Source: Pseudomonas sp. (GTDB lineage: Bacteria; Pseudomonadota; Gammaproteobacteria; Pseudomonadales; Pseudomonadaceae). Taken from it: a stretch of DNA of 64,000 nt. Location of the stretch: contig NZ_JAGIBG010000006.1 of assembly GCF_017744435.1 (NCBI RefSeq), forward strand, positions 91,174-155,173, read 5' to 3'. The translations under genes were made by a program, and so were the position numbers. Shown here piece after piece: positions 45,811 to 54,452 of the stretch. Below the pieces are notes generated by a model. It was not told where the DNA came from. It ran no database searches and was given only the letters and a program-made list of their open reading frames with translations. How positions within the stretch are numbered: position 1 is the first letter of the stretch; each line of letters opens with the position of its first letter.

Positions 45811-46505
45811 ACAACTCGCGTAGTTTCTGGGTTACGGGGGCCAGCAACGGACTGGGTCTGGCCCTGGTGGAGCGGTTGCTCGAGCAAGGGCACCGGGTTG
45901 CCGCAAGTAGCAAGGGCAGCGAGGAACTGGAGGCACTGGCCGTGCGCCATGGTAGCCGACTGTTGAGCCTGCCTTGGCAATTGCATGAAGAAGGCAAGGC
46001 CGCCAATGCGGCAGAGCAGATATGCCATGCCTGGTGCTCGCTGGACGTATTGATCATCAACGGCGGGACCAGTGACTACCTGGCTGATGAGGTGGCGGAC
46101 TGCGACGTGTTCGAGGCCATCGTCAATGACAACCAACTGGCTGGCGAGCATTGCCTGGCCAGTGCGCAACCGTTGTTGGCACAGGGGCATCAGCCGCAGG
46201 TCATGGCGATTTTCAACCGCTATTCGGCCTTGCAGCTCTACTCACCGACGCAAGTGTCGGCGGGCTGGAACAATGTGCCGCAGTGGGCGCGTGAGCAGCG
46301 TGAGGCGTTGAAGGACCAGGGAATTGACCTGACCGTGGTGGCACCGCAGTCGCTGAAGACGCCAGTAACATCCGTGCAGGCTGTACCGGATGCCTGGACG
46401 CCGCAGAGTGCGGCGGATGAACTGATATCACGCTTGGCGTTACGCGAACCTGAGCTGGTGCTGGAGGTGCTGGATATCAGCAGTCTGTGGCCGCTGTCTC
46501 GTTGA
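45807..46505 (+). CDS. short-chain dehydrogenase-like protein without catalytic YxxxK
   Basis: A 232-residue SDR-fold protein. The nucleotide loop TGASNGLGLALVE (10-22) and the LIINGG strand are present, so NAD(P) may still bind. The classical YxxxK is absent: the aligned segment around 150-154 reads V-S-A-G-W, and the nearby Y145-S-P-T-Q149 lacks lysine. It starts at TTG overlapping the photolyase stop (TTGA) with GAGGG upstream. It is the last gene of the light-linked operon. It may be a non-catalytic sensor or an enzyme with a different mechanism. Confidence 0.85.
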   Translation: MNNSRSFWVTGASNGLGLALVERLLEQGHRVAASSKGSEELEALAVRHGSRLLSLPWQLHEEGKAANAAEQICHAWCSLDVLIINGGTSDYLADEVADCDVFEAIVNDNQLAGEHCLASAQPLLAQGHQPQVMAIFNRYSALQLYSPTQVSAGWNNVPQWAREQREALKDQGIDLTVVAPQSLKTPVTSVQAVPDAWTPQSAADELISRLALREPELVLEVLDISSLWPLSR

Positions 46506-46522
46506 GCTTCGAGTTTTCAGGC

Positions 46523-46617
46523 CCGGCCTCTTCGCGGGCAAACCCGCTCCCACAGGTTCAGCGCTGTACCTGCAGGAGCGGGTTTATCGAGGCGTCGAAC
46601 CGCCGCGAAGAGGCCGG
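46523..46617. repeat. inverted REP pair
   Basis: The left element is a standard REP (GGCCTCTTCGCGGGCAAACC...). The right is the variant with the extra segment (GGTTTATCGAGGCGTCGAACC) seen also at 31813. It lies between convergent genes at the end of the light-linked operon and pagL. Confidence 0.9.
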
Positions 46618-46628
46618 CACAGGAGAAT

Positions 46629-47147
46629 TCACAGCGCCATGCGGTAATGCAGGCTGTAGCTCTCGACTCCGTCATTAGGGTTCTTGAGCCCGGCATTGGA
46701 ATAGTGAATCGCCCTCACCCCGATCTCATGCCCGCCGGCAAAACGCAGGCCGAAACCAATCCGGTCTTCGAACTGGAACGCCGAGCCTAGCTCGTTGCTC
46801 TCGACCTCGGTATTGGCAAACGCCGCCACGCCGATCCCCGCCTCGATATAGGGCTTCACCGAATCCCCGGCGAACTCATAGACGAACACTGGCGCAAACG
46901 AAAGGCTGTGGTTGCTCGACGTCTCGTCACCTTCCCAGTAGGTATAGGCGCCGTCCCAATAGCCCGTCAGCCGGCCGACGCTGCTCTGCCACCAACTTGC
47001 ATCCCAGTTGGACTGCAAACCCAGTCGGTAAACCATGGTGGAATCACCGGTCTGCCCCACCGAAAACGATACATCGGCCGCTTGCGCTGCCATCACGTGC
47101 CCCAGGGTAAAGGCGGCAACTGCCGCCAAACCGAGCCGTTTCTTCAT
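46629..47147 (-). CDS. pagL: lipid A 3-O-deacylase (PagL-type)
   Basis: A 172-residue outer-membrane beta barrel. A signal peptide (ending AAQA-AD) is followed by alternating strands and the catalytic His-x-Ser in VRAIHYSNAGLKNPNDG. PagL removes the 3-O-acyl chain of lipid A. AAGGAAG six bases upstream of the ATG at 47147 decides the start. The terminal sequence ends SLHYRMAL. It lies just downstream of the murI operon on the same strand. Confidence 0.88.
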   Translation of the reverse strand: MKKRLGLAAVAAFTLGHVMAAQAADVSFSVGQTGDSTMVYRLGLQSNWDASWWQSSVGRLTGYWDGAYTYWEGDETSSNHSLSFAPVFVYEFAGDSVKPYIEAGIGVAAFANTEVESNELGSAFQFEDRIGFGLRFAGGHEIGVRAIHYSNAGLKNPNDGVESYSLHYRMAL

Positions 47148-47253
47148 GGGAAACTTCCTTATTCCTGATGCTGTTATGAGTGTTCGCCTTGTATCAGGCA
47201 AATCGGTAGAAATCGGCGATGCAACGATAGTTCAGCTGTATTTCACGTTTTTT

Positions 47254-48051
47254 TTACAACTGAAAGCTTTGCACACTGTCCGACTTATGCCACAGCACTG
47301 GCAGGATTTTTCGCAGGGACTGGGGTTCGGCGCTGCTCCAGAATGCTGCGTCGCGGGCAGGCCCGTCGGCCAGCAGGCCCCGTGCGGCCAGCAGGCGTTG
47401 CAGTTGGCGCGCTACGGCGGCACCAGTATCGATGATGGCCACATCGGCAGGCACCATCTGCGCCAGCAGCGGACGCAGGAACGGGTAATGGGTGCAGCCG
47501 AGGATCAACGTGTCGCAGCCAGCAGCCAGCAGTGGCTGCACATACCCCTGCAGCAACTGGCGCAACTGCGGGCTGCCAAGGTCACCGGTTTCGATCCGCT
47601 CGACCAGCCCCGGGCAGGGCTGGGTGACCACTTGCACGTCATTGGCGAAGCGGTCGAGCAAGGCGGCAAACTTGGCACTCTGCAAGGTGCCCGTGGTGGC
47701 CAGCACGCCGACTACGCCCGAGCGGGTGGCGGCAGCGGCAGGTTTGACCGCCGGCTCCATGCCGACCAGGGGCCAGTCGGGATACAACTCGCGCAGGTCG
47801 GCGACCGCAGCCACGGTCGCGGTGTTGCAGGCCAGGACCATCGCCTTGGCACCTTGCGCCTGGAAGAACTCGGCGATGCGCCGGCAGCGCTGGCGGATGT
47901 AGTCCGGGGACTTCTCGCCATAGGGCACATGACCACAATCGGCCACATAGAGCAGCGACTCGTTGGGCAGCAGGCGCTGGATCTCGGCGAGCACCGACAA
48001 ACCGCCGACCCCCGAGTCCATCACGCCGACCGGCGCCGAGCGCTCAGCCAT
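47254..48051 (-). CDS. murI: glutamate racemase
   Basis: A 265-residue cofactor-independent racemase making D-glutamate for peptidoglycan. The two catalytic cysteines are in [12 protein letters not shown] and [10 protein letters not shown], with [10 protein letters not shown] at the N-terminus and [11 protein letters not shown]. The ATG at 48051 overlaps the end of moeB by eight bases. It is the last gene of the hemA-prfA-prmC-moeB-murI operon. Confidence 0.94.
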   Translation of the reverse strand: MAERSAPVGVMDSGVGGLSVLAEIQRLLPNESLLYVADCGHVPYGEKSPDYIRQRCRRIAEFFQAQGAKAMVLACNTATVAAVADLRELYPDWPLVGMEPAVKPAAAATRSGVVGVLATTGTLQSAKFAALLDRFANDVQVVTQPCPGLVERIETGDLGSPQLRQLLQGYVQPLLAAGCDTLILGCTHYPFLRPLLAQMVPADVAIIDTGAAVARQLQRLLAARGLLADGPARDAAFWSSAEPQSLRKILPVLWHKSDSVQSFQL

Positions 48052-48799
48052 CGCGCTTGCCGCACACGGCACAGGCCGGATCACGCTTGACCCGCAGCTC
48101 ACGCAGCCGCGTGCCAAGGGCATCGATCAACAGCAGGCGGCCTATCAGCGGTTCGCCGAAGCCGGCCAGCAGCTTCATCGCCTCCAGTGCCTGCAGGCTA
48201 CCCACCAGCCCCACCAGCGGGCCGATCACGCCGGCTTCGCTGCAGGTCAGCTCGTCTTCGCTGCCGTGGCCGTACAGGCAGTGGTAGCAAGGGCTGGAGT
48301 CACGGCGTGGGTCGAACACCGACAACTGGCCTTCCAGGCGGATCGCCGCGCCACTCACCAGCGGCTTACCCGCCGCGAAGCAGGCCGCATTGACCGCCTC
48401 GCGGGTACCGAAGTTGTCGGAGCAGTCCAGCACCAGGTCGACCGCTGCCACGGCGGCGGCCAGGGAGTCTTCGTCCAGTGCCTGGCGGTGGGCGACCAGC
48501 GCGATCTCGGGGTTGATCGCCTGCAGCCGCTGCAGCGCCGAATCCACCTTGCTCATGCCGACGCTGTCGCTGTCATGGATGACCTGGCGTTGCAGGTTGG
48601 TCAGGTCAACGGTGTCGAAGTCAGCCAGGTGCAGCTCCCCCACGCCCGCAGCCGCCAGGTACAGCGCCACCGGCGAGCCGAGGCCGCCGAGGCCGACGAT
48701 CAATGCCTTGCTGTGCTTGAGCCGCAACTGGCCGTCGATGTCCACCTGGGCCAGCAGGATCTGCCGGCTGTAACGCAACAGTTCCTGATCGCTCAGCAT
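48044..48799 (-). CDS. moeB: molybdopterin-synthase adenylyltransferase MoeB
   Basis: A 251-residue E1-like enzyme that adenylates the MoaD C-terminus in molybdopterin synthesis. It has the ATP loop [19 protein letters not shown], the [11 protein letters not shown] motif, a conserved Cys in [15 protein letters not shown] and a zinc site from CYHC and CAVC pairs. In Pseudomonas the copy next to prmC may also serve thiocarboxylate transfer in other pathways. It overlaps prmC by seven bases. Confidence 0.92.
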   Translation of the reverse strand: MLSDQELLRYSRQILLAQVDIDGQLRLKHSKALIVGLGGLGSPVALYLAAAGVGELHLADFDTVDLTNLQRQVIHDSDSVGMSKVDSALQRLQAINPEIALVAHRQALDEDSLAAAVAAVDLVLDCSDNFGTREAVNAACFAAGKPLVSGAAIRLEGQLSVFDPRRDSSPCYHCLYGHGSEDELTCSEAGVIGPLVGLVGSLQALEAMKLLAGFGEPLIGRLLLIDALGTRLRELRVKRDPACAVCGKRDG

Positions 48800-49623
48800 G
48801 GCAGGCGCCCCAGTGAAATACGCTCATGGCCACCCAGGTCCTTGCGGCTGGCCACCTCGGTGAAGCCTTGCGCGCTCAGCAAGTCACGCACGTCCGTAGC
48901 CTGGTCGTAACCGTGCTCGAGCAACAGCCAGCCACCGGGCAGCAGGTGCTCAGGCGCCTGGGCGACGATCACCCGCAGGTCATCGAGGCCATCGGTACCG
49001 GCCACCAGCGCACTGCTGGGCTCGAAACGCACGTCGCCTTCGACCAGGTGCGGGTCTTCGGCGCGGATGTACGGCGGGTTGCTGAGAATCAGGTCGAAAC
49101 GCTGCCCGGCCAGGCTGCCGAACCAATGGCTGGCCAGCACCTGGACGTTGCCCAGGCCCAGACGCTGGCGATTGCGCTCGGCCAGGGCCACGGCCTCTTC
49201 GACGCGGTCCACGGCCGTCACCTGCCAGGCCGGGCAATCGCTGGCCAGGGCCAGGGCAATGGCGCCGGTGCCGGTGCCCAGGTCGAGGACCTTGGCTGGC
49301 GATGCGGGCTGCAGCTCCAACGCAGTTTCGACCAGCAGTTCGGTATCCGGACGGGGAATCAACGTATGTGGCGCCACTTCCAGATCGAGCTTCCAGAAGC
49401 CCTGCTGCCCCAGGATGTAGGCCACCGGTTCACCGGCACGGCGGCGCTGCAGGTAGCTGGCGTAGGTCTCGGCATCTTCGCTGCTGACGATGCGCTCGGG
49501 CCAGGTGTGCAGGAAGCTGCGCGACTTGCCGATGGCGGCAGCCAGCAGCAGTTCGGCGTCCAGGCGCTCGCTGGGCGAGTCCGGCAGCTGCGCGTTGCGC
49601 AGGAGGCTGGCAATGATGGTCAT
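48793..49623 (-). CDS. prmC: release factor glutamine methyltransferase
   Basis: A 276-residue SAM methyltransferase modifying the GGQ glutamine of RF1 and RF2. It has an N-terminal helical domain (about 1-75), the SAM loop VLDLGTGTGAIALALAS and the catalytic NPPY in LILSNPPYIRAEDPHL. It is cotranscribed directly after its substrate gene prfA, the standard arrangement. Its ATG touches the prfA stop. Confidence 0.95.
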   Translation of the reverse strand: MTIIASLLRNAQLPDSPSERLDAELLLAAAIGKSRSFLHTWPERIVSSEDAETYASYLQRRRAGEPVAYILGQQGFWKLDLEVAPHTLIPRPDTELLVETALELQPASPAKVLDLGTGTGAIALALASDCPAWQVTAVDRVEEAVALAERNRQRLGLGNVQVLASHWFGSLAGQRFDLILSNPPYIRAEDPHLVEGDVRFEPSSALVAGTDGLDDLRVIVAQAPEHLLPGGWLLLEHGYDQATDVRDLLSAQGFTEVASRKDLGGHERISLGRLPC

Positions 49624-50705
49624 CAGTCCCCCAGGGCTGCCAGTTGGTCGGCCTGGTATTCGGCCAGCAACGGTTCGATCACGGCCTCCACGCCACCGGC
49701 AAGGATGTCGTCGAGGGAGTACAGGGTCAGGTTGATGCGGTGATCGGTCACCCGCCCCTGTGGATAATTGTAGGTACGGATGCGTTCGGAGCGGTCACCG
49801 GAGCCGACCAGCAGCTTGCGCTCGCTGGCGATGGCGTTCTGTGCGGCGCTGGTCTGCATGTCGTTGAGCTTGGCCGACAGCCAGGACATGGCGCGGGCGC
49901 GGTTCTTGTGCTGCGAACGCTCTTCCTGGCACTCGACCACGATGCCGGTCGGCAAGTGGGTGATGCGGATTGCCGAGTCGGTCTTGTTCACGTGCTGGCC
50001 GCCGGCGCCCGAGGCGCGGTAGGTGTCGACGCGCAGGTCGGCCGGGTTGATCTCGATGGCCGCTTGCTCGTCGGGCTCGGGAAGCACGGCCACGGTGCAG
50101 GCCGAGGTATGGATACGGCCCTGGGATTCGGTTTCCGGTACCCGCTGAACACGGTGCGCGCCGGACTCGAACTTGAGCTTGCCGTACACGTTTTCGCCTT
50201 CGACACGGGCAATGATCTCTTTGTAGCCGCCGTGCTCGCCTTCGTTCTCGGACAGGATCTCCAGCCGCCAACCGCGCTTCTCGGCATAGCGCGAGTACAT
50301 GCGGAACAGGTCGCCGGAGAAGATCGCCGCCTCGTCACCGCCAGTACCGGCGCGGATCTCGAGGAACACGTTGCGGCCATCGTTGGGGTCCTTGGGCAGC
50401 AGCATGCGCTGCAGGTTGGACTCCAGCTCGACCAGCTGTTCCTTGGCTTCGCGTACTTCTTCGACGGCCATCTCGCGCAGGTCGGGGTCGGCGTCCTTGA
50501 GCAGCGCCTGGGCGCCTTCGAGGTCGTCCTGCACCTTGCGCCACTCTTTATAGGCGGCGTAAACCGGCTCGACTTCGGCGTATTCGCGGGAATAGGCGCG
50601 GAAGCGGGTCTGGTCGGATATGACTTCGGCGTCACCAAGCAGCGCGGTGAGTTCCTCGAAGCGGTCCTGGAGAATCTCCAGTTTGTTCAGCAGCGACGCT
50701 TTCAT
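49623..50705 (-). CDS. prfA: peptide chain release factor 1
   Basis: A 360-residue RF1 recognising UAA and UAG. The catalytic motif is [18 protein letters not shown], the codon-recognition region is around [12 protein letters not shown], and the C-terminus has [19 protein letters not shown]. Its ATG overlaps the hemA stop by four bases. Normal family length. Confidence 0.97.
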   Translation of the reverse strand: MKASLLNKLEILQDRFEELTALLGDAEVISDQTRFRAYSREYAEVEPVYAAYKEWRKVQDDLEGAQALLKDADPDLREMAVEEVREAKEQLVELESNLQRMLLPKDPNDGRNVFLEIRAGTGGDEAAIFSGDLFRMYSRYAEKRGWRLEILSENEGEHGGYKEIIARVEGENVYGKLKFESGAHRVQRVPETESQGRIHTSACTVAVLPEPDEQAAIEINPADLRVDTYRASGAGGQHVNKTDSAIRITHLPTGIVVECQEERSQHKNRARAMSWLSAKLNDMQTSAAQNAIASERKLLVGSGDRSERIRTYNYPQGRVTDHRINLTLYSLDDILAGGVEAVIEPLLAEYQADQLAALGD

Positions 50706-51979
50706 TGCGGGGATTTGTCCGTCGAGCCCTCGTTGAGGGCAAAGAGTTCCTGGGCCATGGCCAGCGCATCGAGGCGGCCCTCGGCCGAGAGCTTTTTCAG
50801 CTGCACGCTAGGGGCATGCAGGAGTTTGTTGGTCAGGCCCCGGGCCAGTTGCGCCAGAACATCCTCGGGGTTGCCGCCATTGGCCAGCAGGCGCTGGGCC
50901 TTTTGCAGTTCTTCGTCACGCAGGCGCTCGCTCTGCTGGCGGTAGGCGCGCAGCACATCGACGGCGGCCAGTTCGCGCAGGCGCAGCATGAAGTCTTCGG
51001 CGCCCACCGAAACCAGCTCCTCGGCAGCCTGGGCTGCGCCCTGGCGGCTCTTGAGGTTTTCCGCGACCACTTCGTGCAGGTCATCGACGGTGTACAGGTA
51101 GACGTCGTCGAGCTCGCCCACTTGCGGCTCGATATCGCGCGGCACGGCGATATCGACCATGAAGATCGGCTTGTGCCGGCGCTGCTTCAGCGCGCTTTCC
51201 ACCGCGCCCTTGCCAAGGATCGGCAACTGGCTGGCGGTGGAACTGATGACGATATCGCTGTTGGCCAGCTCCTGCGGGATGTCGGCCAGCAGCACGGCAT
51301 GGGCACCGAACTGCTCGGCGAGAATGCTTGCCCGTTCCAGGGTGCGGTTGGCCACGACGATGCGGCGCACACCTTGTTCATGCAGGTGGCGGGCGACCAG
51401 GGTGATGGTTTCGCCGGCGCCGATCAGCAGGGCCTGGCTGCGGCCCAGGTCGCTGAAGATCTGCTTGGCCAGGCTGACCGCGGCGAAGGCCACGGAAACC
51501 GGGTTTTCACCGATCGCGGTGTCGGTGCGCACCTGCTTGGCGGCGCTGAAGGTGGCCTGGAACAGGCGCCCGAGCAGCGGGCCGATGGTGCCGGCCTCAC
51601 GCGCCACCGCATAGGCGGACTTCATCTGGCCGAGGATCTGCGGCTCGCCGAGCACCAGCGAGTCGAGCCCGGAGGCCACCCGCATCATGTGCTTCACGGC
51701 ATCGTGTTCTTCATGGACGTAGGCGCTGGCGCGCAGCTCATCCAGGCTCAGCCGGTGATAGGCGGCCAGCCATTGCAGAACGGCATCGGCGGACAGGTGG
51801 TCCTGCTCTATATAAAGCTCGCTACGGTTGCAGGTCGACAGGATCGCCGCCTCACGGCTGGCGGTCAGTCGGCAGAGCTGCTGCAGGGCGTCTACCAGCT
51901 GCTCTGGGGTAAACGCCACGCGCTCGCGTACGTCTACCGAGGCAGTCTTATGGTTGATACCAAGTGCAAGAAAGGCCAT
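50702..51979 (-). CDS. hemA: glutamyl-tRNA reductase
   Basis: A 425-residue enzyme making glutamate-1-semialdehyde from Glu-tRNA, the first committed step of heme synthesis. The nucleophilic Cys lies in [16 protein letters not shown]. It has the NADPH domain [21 protein letters not shown] and a C-terminal dimerisation helix. The ATG at 51979 gives the family N-terminus [20 protein letters not shown]. No strong Shine-Dalgarno precedes it, so the leader may be regulated. It heads the five-gene overlap operon. Confidence 0.95.
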   Translation of the reverse strand: MAFLALGINHKTASVDVRERVAFTPEQLVDALQQLCRLTASREAAILSTCNRSELYIEQDHLSADAVLQWLAAYHRLSLDELRASAYVHEEHDAVKHMMRVASGLDSLVLGEPQILGQMKSAYAVAREAGTIGPLLGRLFQATFSAAKQVRTDTAIGENPVSVAFAAVSLAKQIFSDLGRSQALLIGAGETITLVARHLHEQGVRRIVVANRTLERASILAEQFGAHAVLLADIPQELANSDIVISSTASQLPILGKGAVESALKQRRHKPIFMVDIAVPRDIEPQVGELDDVYLYTVDDLHEVVAENLKSRQGAAQAAEELVSVGAEDFMLRLRELAAVDVLRAYRQQSERLRDEELQKAQRLLANGGNPEDVLAQLARGLTNKLLHAPSVQLKKLSAEGRLDALAMAQELFALNEGSTDKSPQ

Positions 51980-52450
51980 GCAAGGTCGCTGGTTGTGACG
52001 AGAAGCCGATAATTGTCCTCTTTCGCAGGTTTTAGAACAACCACCGTTCGCTATTGTCGTGATAGGCCTGGCCGGCCCGGCCTCCGAGGTGCCCCTACCC
52101 ACGACCGGGGCAAGCACGAAACCTGTAGGAGCGGCGGTGCGGCGATCCGACTTGTCCCGCGAAGAGGCCAGAGCAGGCTTAGCCAATTTCTGACGATAGT
52201 CCTCCCTCACCAGACTGCTCACCTCCTTGGGTTGCACAGCCAATGGGTAATATTTCCTACAAATAACACCTGTCAATGAAACTTTTCGACACATCCAAAC
52301 CGAAGTTACCCACATTCTTGTAGTCTATTTCCCAAATAGATGTCCCTCTATTGCCTTCATCGATATCGCTGCCTAGCCTTGCCAATCACTGACCGGGCCA
52401 AGTTTCCCGTCAGCACATCCCCTATAAATGATTGCCAAGGAGAGGTAAGC
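51980..52450. other. hemA-hcp intergenic region
   Basis: This 471-base divergent gap contains a decayed REP near 52123-52170 and, right of about 52200, markedly AT-rich sequence up to the hcp ribosome site (AGGAGAGG before 52451). No gene is supported. The composition change marks the left side of the hcp cassette. The hemA promoter and the hcp promoter must both lie here, but no clear consensus is seen. Confidence 0.6.
52123..52170. repeat. degenerate REP element
   Basis: CTGTAGGAGCGGCGGTGCGGCGATCCGACTT-type sequence followed by GTCCCGCGAAGAGGCC matches the variant REP with several changes. Unlike the other REPs in the window, it lies between divergent genes, at the edge of the hcp cassette. 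Confidence 0.65.
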
Positions 52451-52939
52451 ATGGCTTTTGACGCATATATACAAATCGACGAAATCGCAGGCGAAGCCCT
52501 GGATGAAAAATACAACAAATGGATTGAAGTTACCGGCTACGACTTTGGCGTAAGCCAAAGTACCTCAGCCACTGCCAGCTCCGCCGGTGGCGCGACCTCA
52601 GGCCGCACCGCCGTCAGCAACTTCAGATTCACCAAGTTTCTCGACAGCGCCAGTTGCAAACTGATGGAGGCCAGTTGTGCAGGGCTACATCTGAAAGAAG
52701 TGAAACTCGCTCTGTGTCGTGCGGGCGGCGACAAGCTCAAGTATTACGAGGTCATTCTCGAAGAAGTGATCATTGCCGATTACACCCAGAGCGCTGCCGA
52801 CGGGGTGCCCATCGAAGTGGTGCAACTCGATTACGGCCGAATCAAGACCACCTATACCCAACAGAAACGCGCCGACGGCACAGGCGGCGGCAACATCGCT
52901 GGCGGGTGGGATCGTATCGGCAACAAGAAGTACGCGTGA
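52451..52939 (+). CDS. hcp: type VI secretion system tube protein Hcp
   Basis: A 162-residue Hcp of the MAFDAYIQIDEI class. The family features are WIEVTGYDFGVSQ, the SATASSAGG loop, HLKEVKLALCRAGGDKLKYY and the C-terminal TYTQQKRADGTGGGN with WDRIGNKKYA. Hcp hexamers form the inner tube and carry small effectors in the lumen. There is no C-terminal toxin extension. AGGAG lies before the ATG. It is an orphan: no other T6SS structural gene lies in the window. The next gene, ten bases on, is the likely cargo. Confidence 0.95.
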   Translation: MAFDAYIQIDEIAGEALDEKYNKWIEVTGYDFGVSQSTSATASSAGGATSGRTAVSNFRFTKFLDSASCKLMEASCAGLHLKEVKLALCRAGGDKLKYYEVILEEVIIADYTQSAADGVPIEVVQLDYGRIKTTYTQQKRADGTGGGNIAGGWDRIGNKKYA

Positions 52940-52949
52940 GGAAAACGCC

Positions 52950-53924
52950 ATGACCGAAGCCCGCGCGTTCATCAACCCCAAAATGCAGAACTATCACACA
53001 CTCAAGGCCGGCCTTGCGCTCAGTGGCCATTCGGCCAGCAAGTTTGACGTTCTGAATGCACACATCTACAACAATGTGGTCAGAAGCGGCGAGCTGGTCA
53101 TAGTCGGTGACTGGTCCACGCCGTCGTGTACCAGCCAGGAGGCGTATCTGATGGCAAAGGCTGCCGTGGCACACATGGGGCTGATGCGCAGCGGGCAAGG
53201 TGCCGATGAGTTTTTTCTGGATAATTTCGAATTGCTCAAAAGTCTACTCACCCATGCCGGCACGGGCGCGGGCGTGGTCAGTGATGGCTGGAGCAGGCAC
53301 CTGAAGGCTATTCAGGACACATTGTTGGAAATTGAAAAACTGTATCAGGAGCACATGAGTTCAGGGACGTTCAAGGCTCGGGATCAGTTTTATGCCAAGC
53401 GCGCGGCACTGTTCGCCAGACTGGATGAGCAGCTGAGTAAAATGGCAGCATTTGGTGCCAGCTTGCGAAACAAAGGGTCGATCAAGAGAACGCTTGGTAT
53501 CTCCACGAAAAGCTATTTGAATTCAGGTGAAATTGCGGGGTATGCGGATAAGGTTGCCGGGGTGGGCAAAGCTGCGCGCCTGATCAAGAATGGCAGCTAT
53601 ATCGGCGTAGCGCTCGGAGTGGGAGCTACGGGACTCGAGATTCAGAAGGCCTGTACCTTGGGGAGAGAGGACGAATGCAGCAGAGCGCAGTTCGTCGAGA
53701 CAGCATCTCTAGTCGGTGGTTTAGTAGGCGCTAGCGCTGGAGGTTATGCTGGTGCATATATTGGCCCTGCGGTGTGCGCAGCTCTGGGCATTGCCAGTGG
53801 CGGGACAGGTGCACTTGCTTGTGCGGTTGTGGGAGGTGCCATAGGAGGAAAATATGCAGGTGATTACGCTGGAGAAAAGGGCAAATCCTTCGGCGATTTT
53901 CTATATCGAGAAAGCCTGAAGTGA
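52950..53924 (+). CDS. putative Hcp-dependent T6SS effector with glycine-zipper membrane domain
   Basis: A 324-residue protein with no family I recognise. The N-terminal 200 residues are soluble and helical (INPKMQNYHTLKAGLALSGH, then a coiled segment about 115-165). The C-terminal part has hydrophobic stretches 216-230 and 250-306 rich in spaced Gly/Ala (GGLVGASAGGYAGAYIG, then CAVVGGAIGGKYAGDYAG), a glycine zipper as in pore-forming toxins. Cysteines 235, 243, 276 and 291 could form disulfides. It lies between hcp and a small membrane protein gene, typical of an effector between its carrier and its immunity gene. GC is lower than in neighbours. Confidence 0.8.
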   Translation: MTEARAFINPKMQNYHTLKAGLALSGHSASKFDVLNAHIYNNVVRSGELVIVGDWSTPSCTSQEAYLMAKAAVAHMGLMRSGQGADEFFLDNFELLKSLLTHAGTGAGVVSDGWSRHLKAIQDTLLEIEKLYQEHMSSGTFKARDQFYAKRAALFARLDEQLSKMAAFGASLRNKGSIKRTLGISTKSYLNSGEIAGYADKVAGVGKAARLIKNGSYIGVALGVGATGLEIQKACTLGREDECSRAQFVETASLVGGLVGASAGGYAGAYIGPAVCAALGIASGGTGALACAVVGGAIGGKYAGDYAGEKGKSFGDFLYRESLK

Positions 53925-54295
53925 ACTCCACCATGGATCCGGGGATAGTAGGAGCTTTAATAATTATCCCCATGGCACTCACACTCTTAGTACAGTGCTA
54001 CATTGCTCATAAGCACACCGAGTTTTTTGAGTCGCTTCTACCAAATTGCAAATACATTATAGACAACAGAAACATCTACATGCACGCCGGCCTGCCAGGA
54101 AAGCTAATACGCACTGGGTCCATATCGGTAGTATTGGCAATCCCCAAACTGTTCATATGGCGAGGGCTCGCTAACGCGGAGGAGGTCAAGGCTTTCCCCG
54201 CAAAGCATCGATGCATTCTTCTTTGTCTGCTGGTCTTGCATCTGACGCTGCTATCAGCGCTCGTGCTTTCCCACTTCCTCTTTCCAGCTCAATAA
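53921..54295 (+). CDS. putative immunity membrane protein
   Basis: A 124-residue protein with hydrophobic segments about 9-28 (IVGALIIIPMALTLLVQCYI), a weaker one about 66-82 and a strong one about 101-121 (CILLCLLVLHLTLLSALVL). It is distinctly AT-rich. It starts at GTG overlapping the effector stop (GTGA), or at ATG 53933 if shorter. The coupling and the inner-membrane location fit an immunity protein that blocks a pore-forming effector. No similarity to known immunity families is recognised. Confidence 0.75.
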   Translation: MNSTMDPGIVGALIIIPMALTLLVQCYIAHKHTEFFESLLPNCKYIIDNRNIYMHAGLPGKLIRTGSISVVLAIPKLFIWRGLANAEEVKAFPAKHRCILLCLLVLHLTLLSALVLSHFLFPAQ

Positions 54296-54452
54296 CCGAA
54301 TCAAAGGGACAATCCCCGCCACCGAACCTCTCACCTACCCCGCGGTCCGACCTAGCACCACCATGCTGTAAACCACGACCTTCGCAGGTGGGTTTGCCCC
54401 CGCGCTTGTGTCATCATGCTCCGACCGCCGGTTAGTCTTTTTAAGCCTCTCT

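Noticed and set aside
52013..52279. Plus-strand frame of 88 codons upstream of hcp
   Set aside because: It runs through a decayed REP and the hemA leader, has no ribosome site and no domain.
52200..52450. Sigma-54 promoter before hcp
   Set aside because: I found no convincing GG-N10-GC (-24/-12) element in this region.
54441..54452. Upstream in-frame start at 54408 for the TPR lipoprotein
   Set aside because: It would add 15 residues before a clean lipoprotein signal peptide ([17 protein letters not shown]).
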